A stretch of 53,570 bases of DNA from Actinomycetota bacterium. GTDB lineage: Bacteria; Actinomycetota; CADDZG01; WHSQ01. The stretch is taken from NCBI GenBank assembly GCA_009377815.1, contig WHTI01000007.1:1-53570 (forward strand), given 5' to 3'. Under the pieces are notes generated by a model. The model saw nothing but the letters and a program-made list of their open reading frames with translations. It made no database searches and was not told the origin of the DNA. Below, piece by piece: positions 17,931 to 26,509 of this stretch (position 1 is its first letter; every line of letters begins with the position of its first letter). A program made the position numbers and the translations under genes.

Positions 17931-18902
17931 TTAGCAGTTGCCGCCCTTCTCCCCGCAACTGCTCCCCGCCCAATCCCATCCGATGACTCCAGCGGCCCGA
18001 TCAAGGCTACGAACTCCAAGTCGACGCGCCACAGCATCGATGGAACCTGTCTCTTCGAAGATCTTGTTCCCAGCCCATGCCACTACCGACCCAGGCCGCA
18101 CGTCCTGCTCCCGATCGAGGCCCGAGTCCATCAACGTCTGGCTGATGGCGATGCACGACGATGCCTGACGGCTCTGCTCCGAGCCGTTACCTTCGTATAC
18201 GAGGAGATCGTCCTTCCTCAATCCCTCCATCCGTCGGAGGACCTGCTGTAGTCCCCACTCACTGAGTTGCCCCCAACGAGGCTCCACCTTGGTCGAACCT
18301 GAAACCCAGACCCGACTGGCCGCCGCATCGACGTCTTGGACCCGCACATGGGGAATCTCAGAGGTCCGCGCCGTTGCCTCAGCCAGCGCCCACGCCGCCG
18401 GACGGCGTGTGGCATTGAGCGTGTTGAGCGAGAAGCTGCGTCCCAGGGTGATCTCGTCGTCCGTGAGGGGCCGGGTGGCGAGGCTTGAGCGAGCCGGGAG
18501 CAACAGGTCCAAGGTGGGGTCGCCGATCGACATTCCGAGTTCGCGGGCGATGCGGAAGTAGAGGCGGAGAGCTGACCGCCGGAGATGCATGGTTGCAGGC
18601 GTTGGACGCCCGCGACCGCTGATCCCCGTGCTGGCGAAGATGAAGCCTTCAGCGTGCTCCTCAGCCACGTCAGCGATCGAGCGGATTCCATGACCCTTCT
18701 CGAGGTAGGTCACGAAGCGGGTCATGATCTCGGCCATCCGCTGCACGGTCTGGTCCGTGAACCGAGCCCCGTTCAGTTGCCGGAGCACCTTGCCGAGCAG
18801 CAGGCTGAGGGCCACGGTTGAGCCGAGGGGGGCCGAATCGATGGTCGACGAGGGCGGGTTCGGAACCGGGGCAAGGTTGCGTCCGCCGCTAATCTTGGGC
18901 AT
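17931..18902 (-). CDS. Tyrosine-recombinase-like protein lacking catalytic residues
   Basis: From the ATG at 18902, with GGGAG eight bases upstream, it is 323 residues (an upstream GTG at 18947 is possible). The N-terminal half is a SAM-like core-binding domain (LRRSALRLYFRIARELG). In the catalytic half the first arginine is kept (TARTSEIPHVRVQD) and the HxxR box reads QDVR, so the arginine is kept but the histidine is not. The GHxx box reads GVRS, and the tyrosine is absent near VIGWDW. It therefore can probably bind DNA but not cut it. Its coupling to the DDE-like gene suggests a targeting or accessory subunit. Confidence 0.7.
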   Translation of the reverse strand: MPKISGGRNLAPVPNPPSSTIDSAPLGSTVALSLLLGKVLRQLNGARFTDQTVQRMAEIMTRFVTYLEKGHGIRSIADVAEEHAEGFIFASTGISGRGRPTPATMHLRRSALRLYFRIARELGMSIGDPTLDLLLPARSSLATRPLTDDEITLGRSFSLNTLNATRRPAAWALAEATARTSEIPHVRVQDVDAAASRVWVSGSTKVEPRWGQLSEWGLQQVLRRMEGLRKDDLLVYEGNGSEQSRQASSCIAISQTLMDSGLDREQDVRPGSVVAWAGNKIFEETGSIDAVARRLGVRSLDRAAGVIGWDWAGSSCGEKGGNC

Positions 18903-19027
18903 GTCAGGATCTCCCAATAGGTCTTGGCCAGGCCTCGGGGTGTTCACGCACCGCCGGGGCCACTCAATGTGCGTGAGTAGACTAACCTTCCCGGAGAACC
19001 CTTGTCAACCTCCGTACACTAAGGAGC

Positions 19028-19258
19028 GTGAGCCCACGAATCCGTACCGAGGATCTGATCGATGTATACGAAGTCGCTGCCATGCTGGGCTTGGCCCACC
19101 GCAACAGCGTGACGACATACCTTGAGCGCTACGAAGACATGCCGCGACCGATAATCGACTTCGGTGGCGGCAAGTGCCGTTTGTGGCTTCGGTCAGAGAT
19201 CCGAGAGTGGCTCAAGTCACACCCCCAGAGGACACCGAGGGCCAAACATGACGACTGA
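19028..19258 (+). CDS. Small HTH protein, AlpA/Xis/MerR-like
   Basis: A 76-residue protein made almost wholly of one winged-helix/excisionase-type domain: VYEVAAMLGLAHRNSVTTYL is the helix-turn-helix, followed by a wing and a WLRSEIREWL helix. It is divergent from the recombinase-like gene, with 125 bases between. AAGGAG sits just one base before the GTG start, which is unusually close, so translation may start slightly downstream. It likely regulates or assists the neighbouring recombinase pair. Confidence 0.7.
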   Translation: MSPRIRTEDLIDVYEVAAMLGLAHRNSVTTYLERYEDMPRPIIDFGGGKCRLWLRSEIREWLKSHPQRTPRAKHDD

Positions 19259-19481
19259 CTGGATCACCAACTGGGGTCGCCTGAGCGATGGGGGGCTGTT
19301 GCCTTCATCCGAAATCTCCTTGACTGGTGTACTTGCACATGGTTTGTCGCACCCGATGGTCAGAATGACGACCGACACCTCCCCTTCACAGAATTGGTGT
19401 TTGAGGAAACCAGATGGACAAGTTGCAACAATCGCAGCGACCACGCCGCACGCGGTTCGTGAAGAATGCCGTGAACGCTAA
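19248..19481 (+). CDS. Possible small protein overlapping the HTH gene
   Basis: An ATG 11 bases before the end of the HTH gene opens a 77-residue frame (MTTDWITNWGRLSDGGLLPS...). The overlap is what one expects of coupled genes, and the start of the peptide looks protein-like. There is no recognisable domain and the second half may be non-coding. It may be a remnant. Confidence 0.3.
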   Translation: MTTDWITNWGRLSDGGLLPSSEISLTGVLAHGLSHPMVRMTTDTSPSQNWCLRKPDGQVATIAATTPHAVREECRER

Positions 19482-19555
19482 CGAAATCATCGAGAGCCTC
19501 GTAGCTCTCCCCGCCGCGAGAGGAGTTCCGGCTAGTTCCCCGCTAACCGCCATCT

Positions 19556-20079
19556 GTGTTGTCGCCGGTGTTGAGGTTGCTGCAACTGGCGCGACGACTG
19601 AGAGCAGGCTCCGGAAGACTTGGCGCGAGCGGCAGTCGGGAGGAGCCCACCCCTCTTCTGTTGCTGGCTGATGACCCTTCGCGCTCAGGCTCGGTCCTTG
19701 CGCTTGGAGTCGTCGACGCCAACGGCCCCGTTCGATCGATCGAAGCGGCCGCTTTGTCCGAAGCGGTCGGTCGCATCTCCTCGAAGCCGCGCCCAGAGGC
19801 AACGAGAGAGCTCGCGGCCGAACTCGAGCGCCTGGATCATGCAGGAGTCCCAGGGCTCAAACTTAGGGACCTTCTCACGGTGCATACCCTGGATGTCAGG
19901 TTGCGCACGACACCTTCCGCTGGCAACAGGCCGCAGACGCGGTGAAAGGCGTCGACCGCGGCACCGACTGGCAGACGGTCCTGACCAAACTTGGTTACGA
20001 ACTCGAGCCTCTCGAGCACAGGGGTCGCCTCGCACGATTCGAGGGCAGACCGATCGCCGTGGTTCATCCCAAAGGCTGA
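19556..20079 (+). pseudogene. Frameshifted C-terminal fragment of an unidentified protein
   Basis: One frame gives protein-like sequence with PLLLLADDPSRSGSVLALGV and ATRELAAELERLDHAGVPGL, then LRDLLTVHTLDVRLR. At about 19900 the sense continues in another frame (FRWQQAADAVKGVDRGTDW, then LGYELEPLEHRGRLARFEGR, then PIAVVHPKG and a stop at 20079). The two pieces read as the C-terminus of one larger protein broken by an indel. I could not place the family; it may be a DNA-processing or defence enzyme. Confidence 0.5.
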
Positions 20080-20121
20080 CCCGGCCGACTTCTCGCGCCT
20101 CGACCCACAGTCAAGGCCCCC

Positions 20122-20575
20122 TTAAACCCTAGCTTCGGTGATTGTCGAAATCGGCCGGGAAGTCCGATCCCCGAGCTTCTTCAGTTCCAGGAGCCGCCAA
20201 ATGGCGTTGTTACTAATGAAGGCGCTCTCCGTGATCTCAAGGATCAGGTCTTCGGGCAGGATACCCGTCTCGGTCAAAGTTCTGGCTACGTCATCGATCA
20301 TCTCATCGCTCTGCAAAGACATGCCGAACAGGTTTACGCTGATGCTAAAGTGCTCGGTTCCAAACCTGCGCCACACCACCGATCGGCGGAACGCCTCTTT
20401 CAGCATCCATCGGTCCAGTTCGCACATGAGACCATGTTCTTCCGCCGCGGGGAGGAACTGTCCCGGCCCGAGGCGGCCCTCGGTTGGGTGATTCCATCTG
20501 ATCAATGCCTCGGCACCAACGACCAACCCCGAAGTGAGGCTGATGATCGCTGCAAGAAGTTCGTCTCTTCAGAGA
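20122..20575 (-). pseudogene. EAL-domain (c-di-GMP phosphodiesterase) fragment
   Basis: The minus strand holds about 150 residues from the first half of an EAL domain: ISLTSGLVVGAEALIRWNHP, then FLPAAEEHGLMCELDRWMLK, ISVNLFGMSL and ILEITESAF. EAL-motif residues in GAEALIRW and the metal-binding N and E in SVNL and EITES are still seen. The protein ends abruptly after ITEARV and lacks the second half with the catalytic lysine and glutamate. The 5' side is cut by the IS30 fragment near 20575, so this is an inactive relic. Confidence 0.8.
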
Positions 20576-21132
20576 TCATGATCAGCGAACGCCCCGCCGA
20601 AGCGGATGACCGCGCGGTCCCGGGTCATTGGGAGGGTGATCTCATACTCGGGCTCAAGAGCTCCGCGATCGGCACGCTCGTCGAACGGACCACACGGTTC
20701 ACGCTGCTGTTGTACTTGCCTAGCATGGAAGGTCATGGCGACAAAGCGCGAACCAAGAATGGGCCTGCCCTGACCGGGCACGGGGCCGAGGCCGTTCGCG
20801 ACGCGATCGCCAAGGCGATCAGTGACCTTCCCGAGCACCTCCGGCGATCGCTGACGCGGGACCAGGGAGCCGAGATGGCTCAGCACACACAGCTGCGCGT
20901 CCAATCAGGACTCGACGTCTACTTCTGCGATCCGCACAGTCCCTGGCAGCGGGGAACCAACGAGAATACAAACGGACTGCTACGCCAGTACTTCCCCAAG
21001 GGCACCGACCTCGCCCGGCACTCCCCTGACGAGCTCGATGCTGTCGCCCTCGCTCTTAACACCCGACCCCGAAAGACCCTTGGCTGGAAGTCTCCTGGCG
21101 AGGCTCTTGCTGAACTCTTACCATCGGACTAA
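20570..21132 (+). mobile_element. IS30-family transposase C-terminal fragment
   Basis: From about 20580 (ISERPAEADDRAVPG) to the stop at 21132 the sequence encodes the IS30 catalytic domain: HWEGDLILG (first D), TRDQGAEMAQH (second D) and NENTNGLLRQYFPKG (E). The N-terminal DNA-binding half is gone and the upstream open frame is just antisense to the EAL fragment. It directly abuts an IS3-type fragment. Confidence 0.85.
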
Positions 21133-21490
21133 CACGACAGTGTTGCAACGACCCCTTGAACCCAATCAGTTCACCTCGATCACCTACACGGAGCGTCTCG
21201 CTGACGCCGGCATCGAACCGTCGGTCGGATCCCGTGGTGATAGCTATGACAATGCTCTGGCCGAGAGCGAGATCGGGCTGTTCAAGACCGAACTGGTCCG
21301 TCGACGTGGGCCGTGGAGAACACCGGAGCAGGTCGAGTTGGCGACGTTGGAATGGGTCGACTGGTTCAACAACCGGAGACTGCACAGCTCGATCGGAGAT
21401 ATCCCGCCTGTCGAGTTGGAAGAGAACTACTACGCTGCACTGGAAGGACAGGGACCATTGACGGAGTCTCTATGAAACCCGGGGCGGTTC
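21133..21490 (+). mobile_element. IS3-family transposase (OrfB) C-terminal fragment
   Basis: The piece begins at about 21150 with QFTSITYTERLADAGIEPS and continues GSRGDSYDNALAESEIGLFK (second D and final E of the DDE triad), then VDWFNNRRLHSSIG, stopping at 21475. The first two thirds of OrfB and OrfA are missing. CCCGGGGCGGTTCA after the stop may be the element's right end. Confidence 0.87.
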
Positions 21491-21517
21491 ACAACTTCAC
21501 ATGCCCTAGATATTGCA

Positions 21518-22573
21518 TCAGACAGTTGGCCCCACAAGGATCCTCCCTTTCTCCACGATTTTCGTGTCACCAACCCACAGGTCGGGTTTCGCCACGATTC
21601 CGTCGAGATGTAGGGTGCTCTGCCGGGGATGCTCGACCGCAGGGTTCGGTACGTCGGTGCCCATCGCGATGTGGATAGAGCCGTATACTTGCTTGTCCTC
21701 CAGCGCACTACCTATGAAGCGGGCCCACGGATTTGTCCCTATCGCAAACTCCCCGAGGTAGCGTGAGTTCTCATCTCCTTCTTTTTCGAGAAGTTCTTGG
21801 AGTGCACTCGCTTCGGATCCTCCCGAAATATCTACCACCTGTCCTTCGTCAACCTCCCAGATGATCGGCTGGCTCAGCGTGCCTACCTCCATCATGAATG
21901 TGTCGACGACGACTCTTCCCTTCATCCCTGCCTTTATCGGGCAGTTGTTAACCTCACCGGCCGGGAAGATCTCGATGTTTCTCGGAGGTCTCAACTCTGA
22001 GTAGTAAGGAAGCCACGGGCGACCTTCGACACTGAATGTTAAGTCAGTCCCTCCCTCGCTCGTCATGCGAACCTCGTGAGACGACGCCTTGTTGGCGGCA
22101 TCGACAATAGCTACTCCGATTTCCTTGACCACTGAGAAATCGGCCATGGCCGCCCCTTTGATCATCATGTCCTCCGTCATCGCCGGCATGACCAGATACC
22201 GCTTCCTGGCCTCTCCATAAGCCTTATGGGCTGCCTTCGTATGAGTGATGCTCCGGCTGCACAGATTGATAATGGTGTCCGACGCCAACATTGCGGCAGC
22301 CACGCTGTCGGGTGGCTCGGCCCCCGGCGTGGACAGAGGGTCCATCACCATAGTTGTAGGGTCGCCGCCACAGGCCTTCACCGCCCCAGCTATCACCTCG
22401 TAAATGACCGGGCTAGTAGGAGTGTCGGACACGAGAAGAACCCGCTCCCCGTCTGCAACTGCCAGACAGTCGTGCGCGATCTTCATTCCAGTCTGAACCA
22501 TTGCTCGCAGCCGAGGCAGCTTACCGAACGAATCGACCCTCTCGTGCCAGTACTGACCATCCTGTCGTGTCAC
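21518..22573 (-). CDS. M29 aminopeptidase / NicX-like metalloenzyme
   Basis: A 351-residue protein. The C-terminal half shows the signature shared by M29 aminopeptidases and 2,5-dihydroxypyridine dioxygenase (NicX): EGGTDLTFSVEGRPW, then FPAGEVNN, and GEFAIGTNPWARFIGSALED leading to GSIHIAMGTD. These supply the glutamate and histidine metal ligands. NicX opens a hydroxylated pyridine ring, and M29 enzymes hydrolyse peptides; sequence alone does not separate them. It is divergent from the GntR regulator of the catabolic cassette with 293 bases between, containing palindromes and a tandem repeat. A catabolic role on an N-containing substrate is inferred. Confidence 0.72.
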   Translation of the reverse strand: MTRQDGQYWHERVDSFGKLPRLRAMVQTGMKIAHDCLAVADGERVLLVSDTPTSPVIYEVIAGAVKACGGDPTTMVMDPLSTPGAEPPDSVAAAMLASDTIINLCSRSITHTKAAHKAYGEARKRYLVMPAMTEDMMIKGAAMADFSVVKEIGVAIVDAANKASSHEVRMTSEGGTDLTFSVEGRPWLPYYSELRPPRNIEIFPAGEVNNCPIKAGMKGRVVVDTFMMEVGTLSQPIIWEVDEGQVVDISGGSEASALQELLEKEGDENSRYLGEFAIGTNPWARFIGSALEDKQVYGSIHIAMGTDVPNPAVEHPRQSTLHLDGIVAKPDLWVGDTKIVEKGRILVGPTV

Positions 22574-22701
22574 GCTTCACCTCCGAGTTGGGGAATCTCG
22601 ACCATGGACACGTAAACGTCCACGATTTGCTCTCTCAACTGCAGTCCGACGCCAGGGCCCACCCTCTCCCCCAAAGAACTCTCAAATTGCTCTCTTCTCC
22701 T

Positions 22702-22717
22702 ATATCCTATACGATAA
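22702..22717. promoter_or_regulatory. Candidate GntR operator 1
   Basis: ATATCCT-AT-ACGATAA, an imperfect inverted repeat (five of seven arm positions), lies in the divergent M29/GntR gap. The left arm is identical to those at 22801 and 36757. Confidence 0.5.
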
Positions 22718-22785
22718 CGACGTGACGATAACGACGTGACGATAACGACGTGACGATAACGACGTGACGATAACGATAAGGTGAC
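22713..22785. repeat. 14-bp tandem repeat, four perfect copies and one partial
   Basis: GATAACGACGTGAC is repeated head to tail at 22713, 22727, 22741 and 22755. A degenerate fifth unit starts at 22769. The unit spacing of 14 bp is not a helical multiple. It overlaps operator 1 and lies between the two operator-like palindromes, so it could be a binding array or just slipped DNA. Confidence 0.85.
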
Positions 22786-22800
22786 AAAATCTTCGCTAAT

Positions 22801-22816
22801 ATATCCTACACGATAG
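22801..22816. promoter_or_regulatory. Candidate GntR operator 2
   Basis: ATATCCT-AC-ACGATAG, with the same left arm as operator 1, lies 50 bases before the GntR start. Autoregulation by the adjacent gene is the natural reading. Confidence 0.5.
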
Positions 22817-22866
22817 GTTATCTGTGGAGAAGGAGCTTAAGAGCCGATCAAGGGAGAACGGGTGTC

Positions 22867-23607
22867 GTGACAGATCGGATAGGACAGACTCAAGAGAAGA
22901 TTACGAGTAGATCAGCTGGAATTAGCCCTGTGCGACCCGTACGCGAACGGACTCAGCTCAGCCAAGAGATCTCAGGGCATGTTCGGGAACTCATCATGTC
23001 CGGGCAACTTCGAAGCGGGGAGCCGTTGAACATAGACGCCCTGGCTCGAGACCTTCAGACGAGCGCTACCCCGGTCCGGGAAGGTCTGCTAGTTCTACAA
23101 GGTCAGGGGTTCGTGCAAATGGAACCGCGGCACGGCTTCCGGATCACCCCTCTTACTCGCCAGGACATCGCCGACATGTTCCTTGTCCAGAGCCTCATCG
23201 CTGGAGAGTTAGCAGCTCGCGCCGCTCGTGAGGCTTCCGAGTCCCTCTTGGGGGAACTTACCAGTTGTCAGGAAAGCATGCGTCAGGCCGATGCTCGTTC
23301 GGATGGTGAAGAAATGGAGGCTCTCAACTTTCAGTTCCATCGGCTCATTAATCGGGCGGTCCCCTCTCCGAAACTTACATGGCTTATAAGTGTGACGGCG
23401 CGGTATGTACCTCGTCTCTTTTACGCGAGCATCTCCGGGTGGCGCGATGCTTCTCTGCACGACCATGAAACGATCATCGAGTCGCTCCGTACACAAGACC
23501 CTGAGGGTGCTCGTCAGGCCATGATTTCCCACATCTTGCATGCCGGGGAACTACTTGTGTCCCACCTCGAGAATGAGGGTTTCTGGTCAACGCCCACCGA
23601 GGTATAG
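22867..23607 (+). CDS. GntR-family regulator, FadR/FCD subgroup
   Basis: A 246-residue regulator. The N-terminal winged helix spans about residues 30 to 100 (ISGHVRELIMSGQLRSGEPL, IDALARDLQTSATPVREGL, GFVQMEPRHGFRITPL). The rest is the all-helical FCD ligand domain with metal-type residues in NFQFHRLINRA and HDHETIIESL. Such proteins usually repress catabolic operons until a carboxylic-acid inducer binds. It is the first gene of a plus-strand operon with MaoC, acyl-CoA dehydrogenase and CoA transferase. The GTG start has AGGGAGAACGG upstream. Confidence 0.9.
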   Translation: MTDRIGQTQEKITSRSAGISPVRPVRERTQLSQEISGHVRELIMSGQLRSGEPLNIDALARDLQTSATPVREGLLVLQGQGFVQMEPRHGFRITPLTRQDIADMFLVQSLIAGELAARAAREASESLLGELTSCQESMRQADARSDGEEMEALNFQFHRLINRAVPSPKLTWLISVTARYVPRLFYASISGWRDASLHDHETIIESLRTQDPEGARQAMISHILHAGELLVSHLENEGFWSTPTEV

Positions 23608-23616
23608 GCCACTGTG

Positions 23617-24141
23617 ATGGGAACTCAAGGCCATGGCTACGTTGGCGGTCCCTTATTCGAGGACTTCTCTGTGGGTCAACGCATACTTCATTCGGGTCGA
23701 ACTATTACTCAAGCCGATAACATCTGGTTCACGCTATTGACCTGCAACAACAACCCTCTTCACATCGACGAGAGATACGCTGCGGGGACAGAATTTGGCC
23801 GACTAGTAATTAACAGCGCGTTGACAATTGCGCTTGCTACAGGACTCACGGTGAATGAGTTTAGTCGCAACGGGATCAACCTGGGGTGGGAGAATGTCCG
23901 GCTCCCCAATCCTCTCTTCCCGGGAGACACACTTTGGTGCGAGACATTCATTCTTGAATGTCGCACATCACGTTCTAAACCGGAGATGGGAATCGTTACC
24001 GGTCGAACAATAGGACGGAACCAAGCTGATCTAGTTGTGATTTCGTTTGAGCGATCCATCCTTGTTTACAGAAAGCCAGGAGTGCCAGACATCGCATCAA
24101 GAGTCAGCGAGGAGGACAGTGATCAGTTCGGATCTGAATGA
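23617..24141 (+). CDS. MaoC-like hot-dog fold enoyl/mesaconyl-CoA hydratase
   Basis: A protein of 174 residues. The core shows FEDFSVGQRILHSGRTIT, then the hydratase segment NNNPLHIDERYAAGTEFG with D and H in place, and the downstream FPGDTLW motif. These belong to the MaoC/mesaconyl-CoA hydratase group, which adds water to a 2-enoyl-CoA. I chose ATG 23617 over the GTG three bases before it. It overlaps the acyl-CoA dehydrogenase by 23 bases. In this operon it should act on the unsaturated CoA ester made by that dehydrogenase. Confidence 0.85.
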   Translation: MGTQGHGYVGGPLFEDFSVGQRILHSGRTITQADNIWFTLLTCNNNPLHIDERYAAGTEFGRLVINSALTIALATGLTVNEFSRNGINLGWENVRLPNPLFPGDTLWCETFILECRTSRSKPEMGIVTGRTIGRNQADLVVISFERSILVYRKPGVPDIASRVSEEDSDQFGSE

Positions 24142-25288
24142 TGACGGTATGTATATGGAGATACAGACAGCGATTAGAGATCTCTGCTCTCGGTTCCCGT
24201 CTTCGTACTGGAGAGAACTTGACGAAAGTCGCATGTATCCCGAGAGGTTCGTCGAAGCGCTAACAGATGCTGGCTGGTTATCTATTCTGATTCCCGAACG
24301 ATACGGTGGTGGTGGTCGCTCCCTCTCCGAGGCAAGTATCGTGTTGGAAGAAATCAACGCTTCCGGAGGCAACGCTGCAGCATGTCATGGCCAAATGTAC
24401 ACAATGGCGCCAATCCTCCGTCACGGTAGCGAAGAGCAAAGGGAACGATACCTTCCGGAAATCGCCAAGGGACAACTGCGGCTTCAGGCATTTGCAATGA
24501 CAGAGCAGGACTCAGGCTCGGATATTACAAGGATAAGGACTAGCGCGGTCCGCGAGGGGGATTCTTACATCATCAACGGGCAGAAGGTGTTCACGTCGCG
24601 TGTCCAACACTCCGATTTGATGCTTCTTTTGGCGCGCACGACCAAGCGCGAGAACCAAAGTCGGAGCACTGATGGACTCAGTTTGTTCATTATCGATCTC
24701 AGACAAGCCGGAGATACTATTGAAGTCAATCCCATCAAGACAATGTTCAATCACGAAACTAACGAAGTGCTCATAAGGAATCTTAAGACCAACTCGAGTC
24801 AACTCATTGGTGAAGAGGGCAAAGGTTTTTCTTATGTACTCGATGGCTTCAACGCGGAGCGCATCCTCTTGGCTGCCGAATGCGTGGGAGACGGACGATG
24901 GTTCTGTGCGAAAGGTGCTGAGTACGCAACACACCGCGAGGTCTTTGACCGACCTATCGGAAGGAATCAGGGCGTTCAGTTTCCCTTGGCCCGCGCATAT
25001 GCGTCCGTAACTGCTGCTGGCTTGATGCGTCGGAGCGCCGCAGGGCTGTTCGACGCAGGTCATCCTTGTGGCCCGGAAGCAAACATGGCCAAGCTCCTTG
25101 CGTCGGAGGCCGCTTGGCAGGCCGCAAATGCCTGCTTAGACACCCACGGCGGGTATGGGTTCGCGGCTGAATACGACGTGGAACGGAAGTTCAGGGAAAC
25201 CCGCCTCTACCAGACGGCTCCGATCGCGAACAACCTAGTACTTGCCTATATAGGGCACCACGTGATGGGCATGCCCAGGTCCTATTGA
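24119..25288 (+). CDS. Acyl-CoA dehydrogenase
   Basis: About 389 residues from GTG 24119, which has GGAGG three bases upstream; ATG 24149 is an alternative, and a longer frame from 24047 is unlikely as it lies inside MaoC. Domain order is helical N-terminus, beta-barrel with FAMTEQDSGSDITRIRT and the NGQKVFTSRV FAD-contact strand, then a helical C-domain with CLDTHGGYGFAAEYDVERKF. It should introduce a 2,3-double bond into a CoA ester, passing electrons via FAD to ETF. The catalytic base cannot be assigned by eye. The stop overlaps the start of the CoA transferase (TGATG). Confidence 0.9.
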   Translation: MISSDLNDDGMYMEIQTAIRDLCSRFPSSYWRELDESRMYPERFVEALTDAGWLSILIPERYGGGGRSLSEASIVLEEINASGGNAAACHGQMYTMAPILRHGSEEQRERYLPEIAKGQLRLQAFAMTEQDSGSDITRIRTSAVREGDSYIINGQKVFTSRVQHSDLMLLLARTTKRENQSRSTDGLSLFIIDLRQAGDTIEVNPIKTMFNHETNEVLIRNLKTNSSQLIGEEGKGFSYVLDGFNAERILLAAECVGDGRWFCAKGAEYATHREVFDRPIGRNQGVQFPLARAYASVTAAGLMRRSAAGLFDAGHPCGPEANMAKLLASEAAWQAANACLDTHGGYGFAAEYDVERKFRETRLYQTAPIANNLVLAYIGHHVMGMPRSY

Positions 25289-26499
25289 TGGTGCGCTTAC
25301 CGCTGTCTGGTCATCGGGTCATCGACGCAACCCAGAATGTCGCGGGTCCCTTCTGCACCCAAATCCTCGCCGATCTAGGGGCTGAGGTCATCAAGGTAGA
25401 GCCAATTCGCGGCGATAGCACGAGACAGTGGGGACCGCCATTCTGGCAGGGGCACAGCACCATGTTCATGTCATTCAACAGAAACAAGCGGAGCATCGCG
25501 CTTGACCTGAAAGCAGAGGAGGGACGTTCCATTCTAAATGGCCTACTCGAAGAGGCCGATGTGTTTGTTGAGTCACTCAGGCCAGTGACCGCAAGAAAAC
25601 TCAAGTTAGATTCGGCGGCGCTAAGGATCAGTCATCCGCACGTCCTCGTTTGCGAGCTCACGGCCTTTGGCGTAACAGGACCGCTTGCCCAGCAGCCCGG
25701 CTACGATCCATTGGTCCAGGGCTTCGGCGGCTTGGTTAGCATCACCGGCCACGAGGGATCACCTCCCATTCGAGTGGGTACTTCCATTATGGATATGGGG
25801 ACCGGGATGTGGGCGGCCATCGGAATCATCAGTGCTTTGCTCGACCGTGCTACACATAAGGAATCGACGCAGGTTGTGCGCACCTCTCTCTTTGAAACAT
25901 CATTGGCCTGGCTCCCCTATCAGATACTCGGTTTCCTCGCGAGCGGTGAGGAGCCTAGACGTTGGGGAAGTGAGCTAGCGATGCTCATGCCGTACGGTGC
26001 ATACCGAACGGCAGACCGACCAATTATGATTGCAGTAGGCAGCGAGAAGCTATGGCTTGCTTTCTGCGAGGGTATGGGCATGCTTGAACTTGCGTGTGAC
26101 GAGCGATTCACATCGAACCCGCTTAGGGTCGAACATCGAGGTGCGCTCCGCGCTGTCATTGAGGACACGCTATTGGGGGACACAGCTGACGGGTGGATTG
26201 AGAAGCTGACGAGTCGAGGTGTGCCGGTGGCGCCCTTGAACACCATTCCAGAGGTCTTAGAACATCCCCAGACAGGGGCGAGCGGAATGCTGCAACCTGG
26301 TCTCCTTGAAGATGAATATCAACAGGTAGGGATTCCAATCTCAATCAATGGGCATAGACCGGAGCCTAGAATGGCGCCGCCGAGATGCGGAGAACACACA
26401 AGAGAAATTCTTTCAGAAGAGCTAGGGCTCTCTCTTGAGGAGATAGCCAACCTAGAGTCGAAGGGAACTGTCGGGACCTGGCTCGCTGAACCAACCTGA
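25288..26499 (+). CDS. CaiB/BaiF (class III) CoA transferase
   Basis: A 403-residue enzyme that should activate the pathway acid by moving CoA from a donor ester. Class III marks are RVIDATQNVAGPF, LADLGAEVIKVEP (the nucleotide-side loop), NRNKRSIALDLK, the AFGVTGPLAQQPGYD segment and VPVAPLNTIPEV. The catalytic aspartate is expected in the SIMDMGTGM stretch. It is the last gene of the GntR-led operon. The partial IS3 relic begins just after the stop. Confidence 0.9.
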   Translation: MVRLPLSGHRVIDATQNVAGPFCTQILADLGAEVIKVEPIRGDSTRQWGPPFWQGHSTMFMSFNRNKRSIALDLKAEEGRSILNGLLEEADVFVESLRPVTARKLKLDSAALRISHPHVLVCELTAFGVTGPLAQQPGYDPLVQGFGGLVSITGHEGSPPIRVGTSIMDMGTGMWAAIGIISALLDRATHKESTQVVRTSLFETSLAWLPYQILGFLASGEEPRRWGSELAMLMPYGAYRTADRPIMIAVGSEKLWLAFCEGMGMLELACDERFTSNPLRVEHRGALRAVIEDTLLGDTADGWIEKLTSRGVPVAPLNTIPEVLEHPQTGASGMLQPGLLEDEYQQVGIPISINGHRPEPRMAPPRCGEHTREILSEELGLSLEEIANLESKGTVGTWLAEPT

Positions 26500-26509
26500 A
26501 CTCAAGCGG

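Noticed and set aside
19414-19671. 85-residue plus-strand frame
   Set aside because: No ribosome-binding site or domain, and it overlaps the better-supported broken gene in another frame.
20350-20570. N-terminal part of the IS30 reading frame
   Set aside because: It is antisense to an EAL domain, so the transposase start is missing rather than unusual.
22713-22785. CRISPR-like array
   Set aside because: The units abut directly without spacers and are only 14 bp, so it is a simple tandem repeat.
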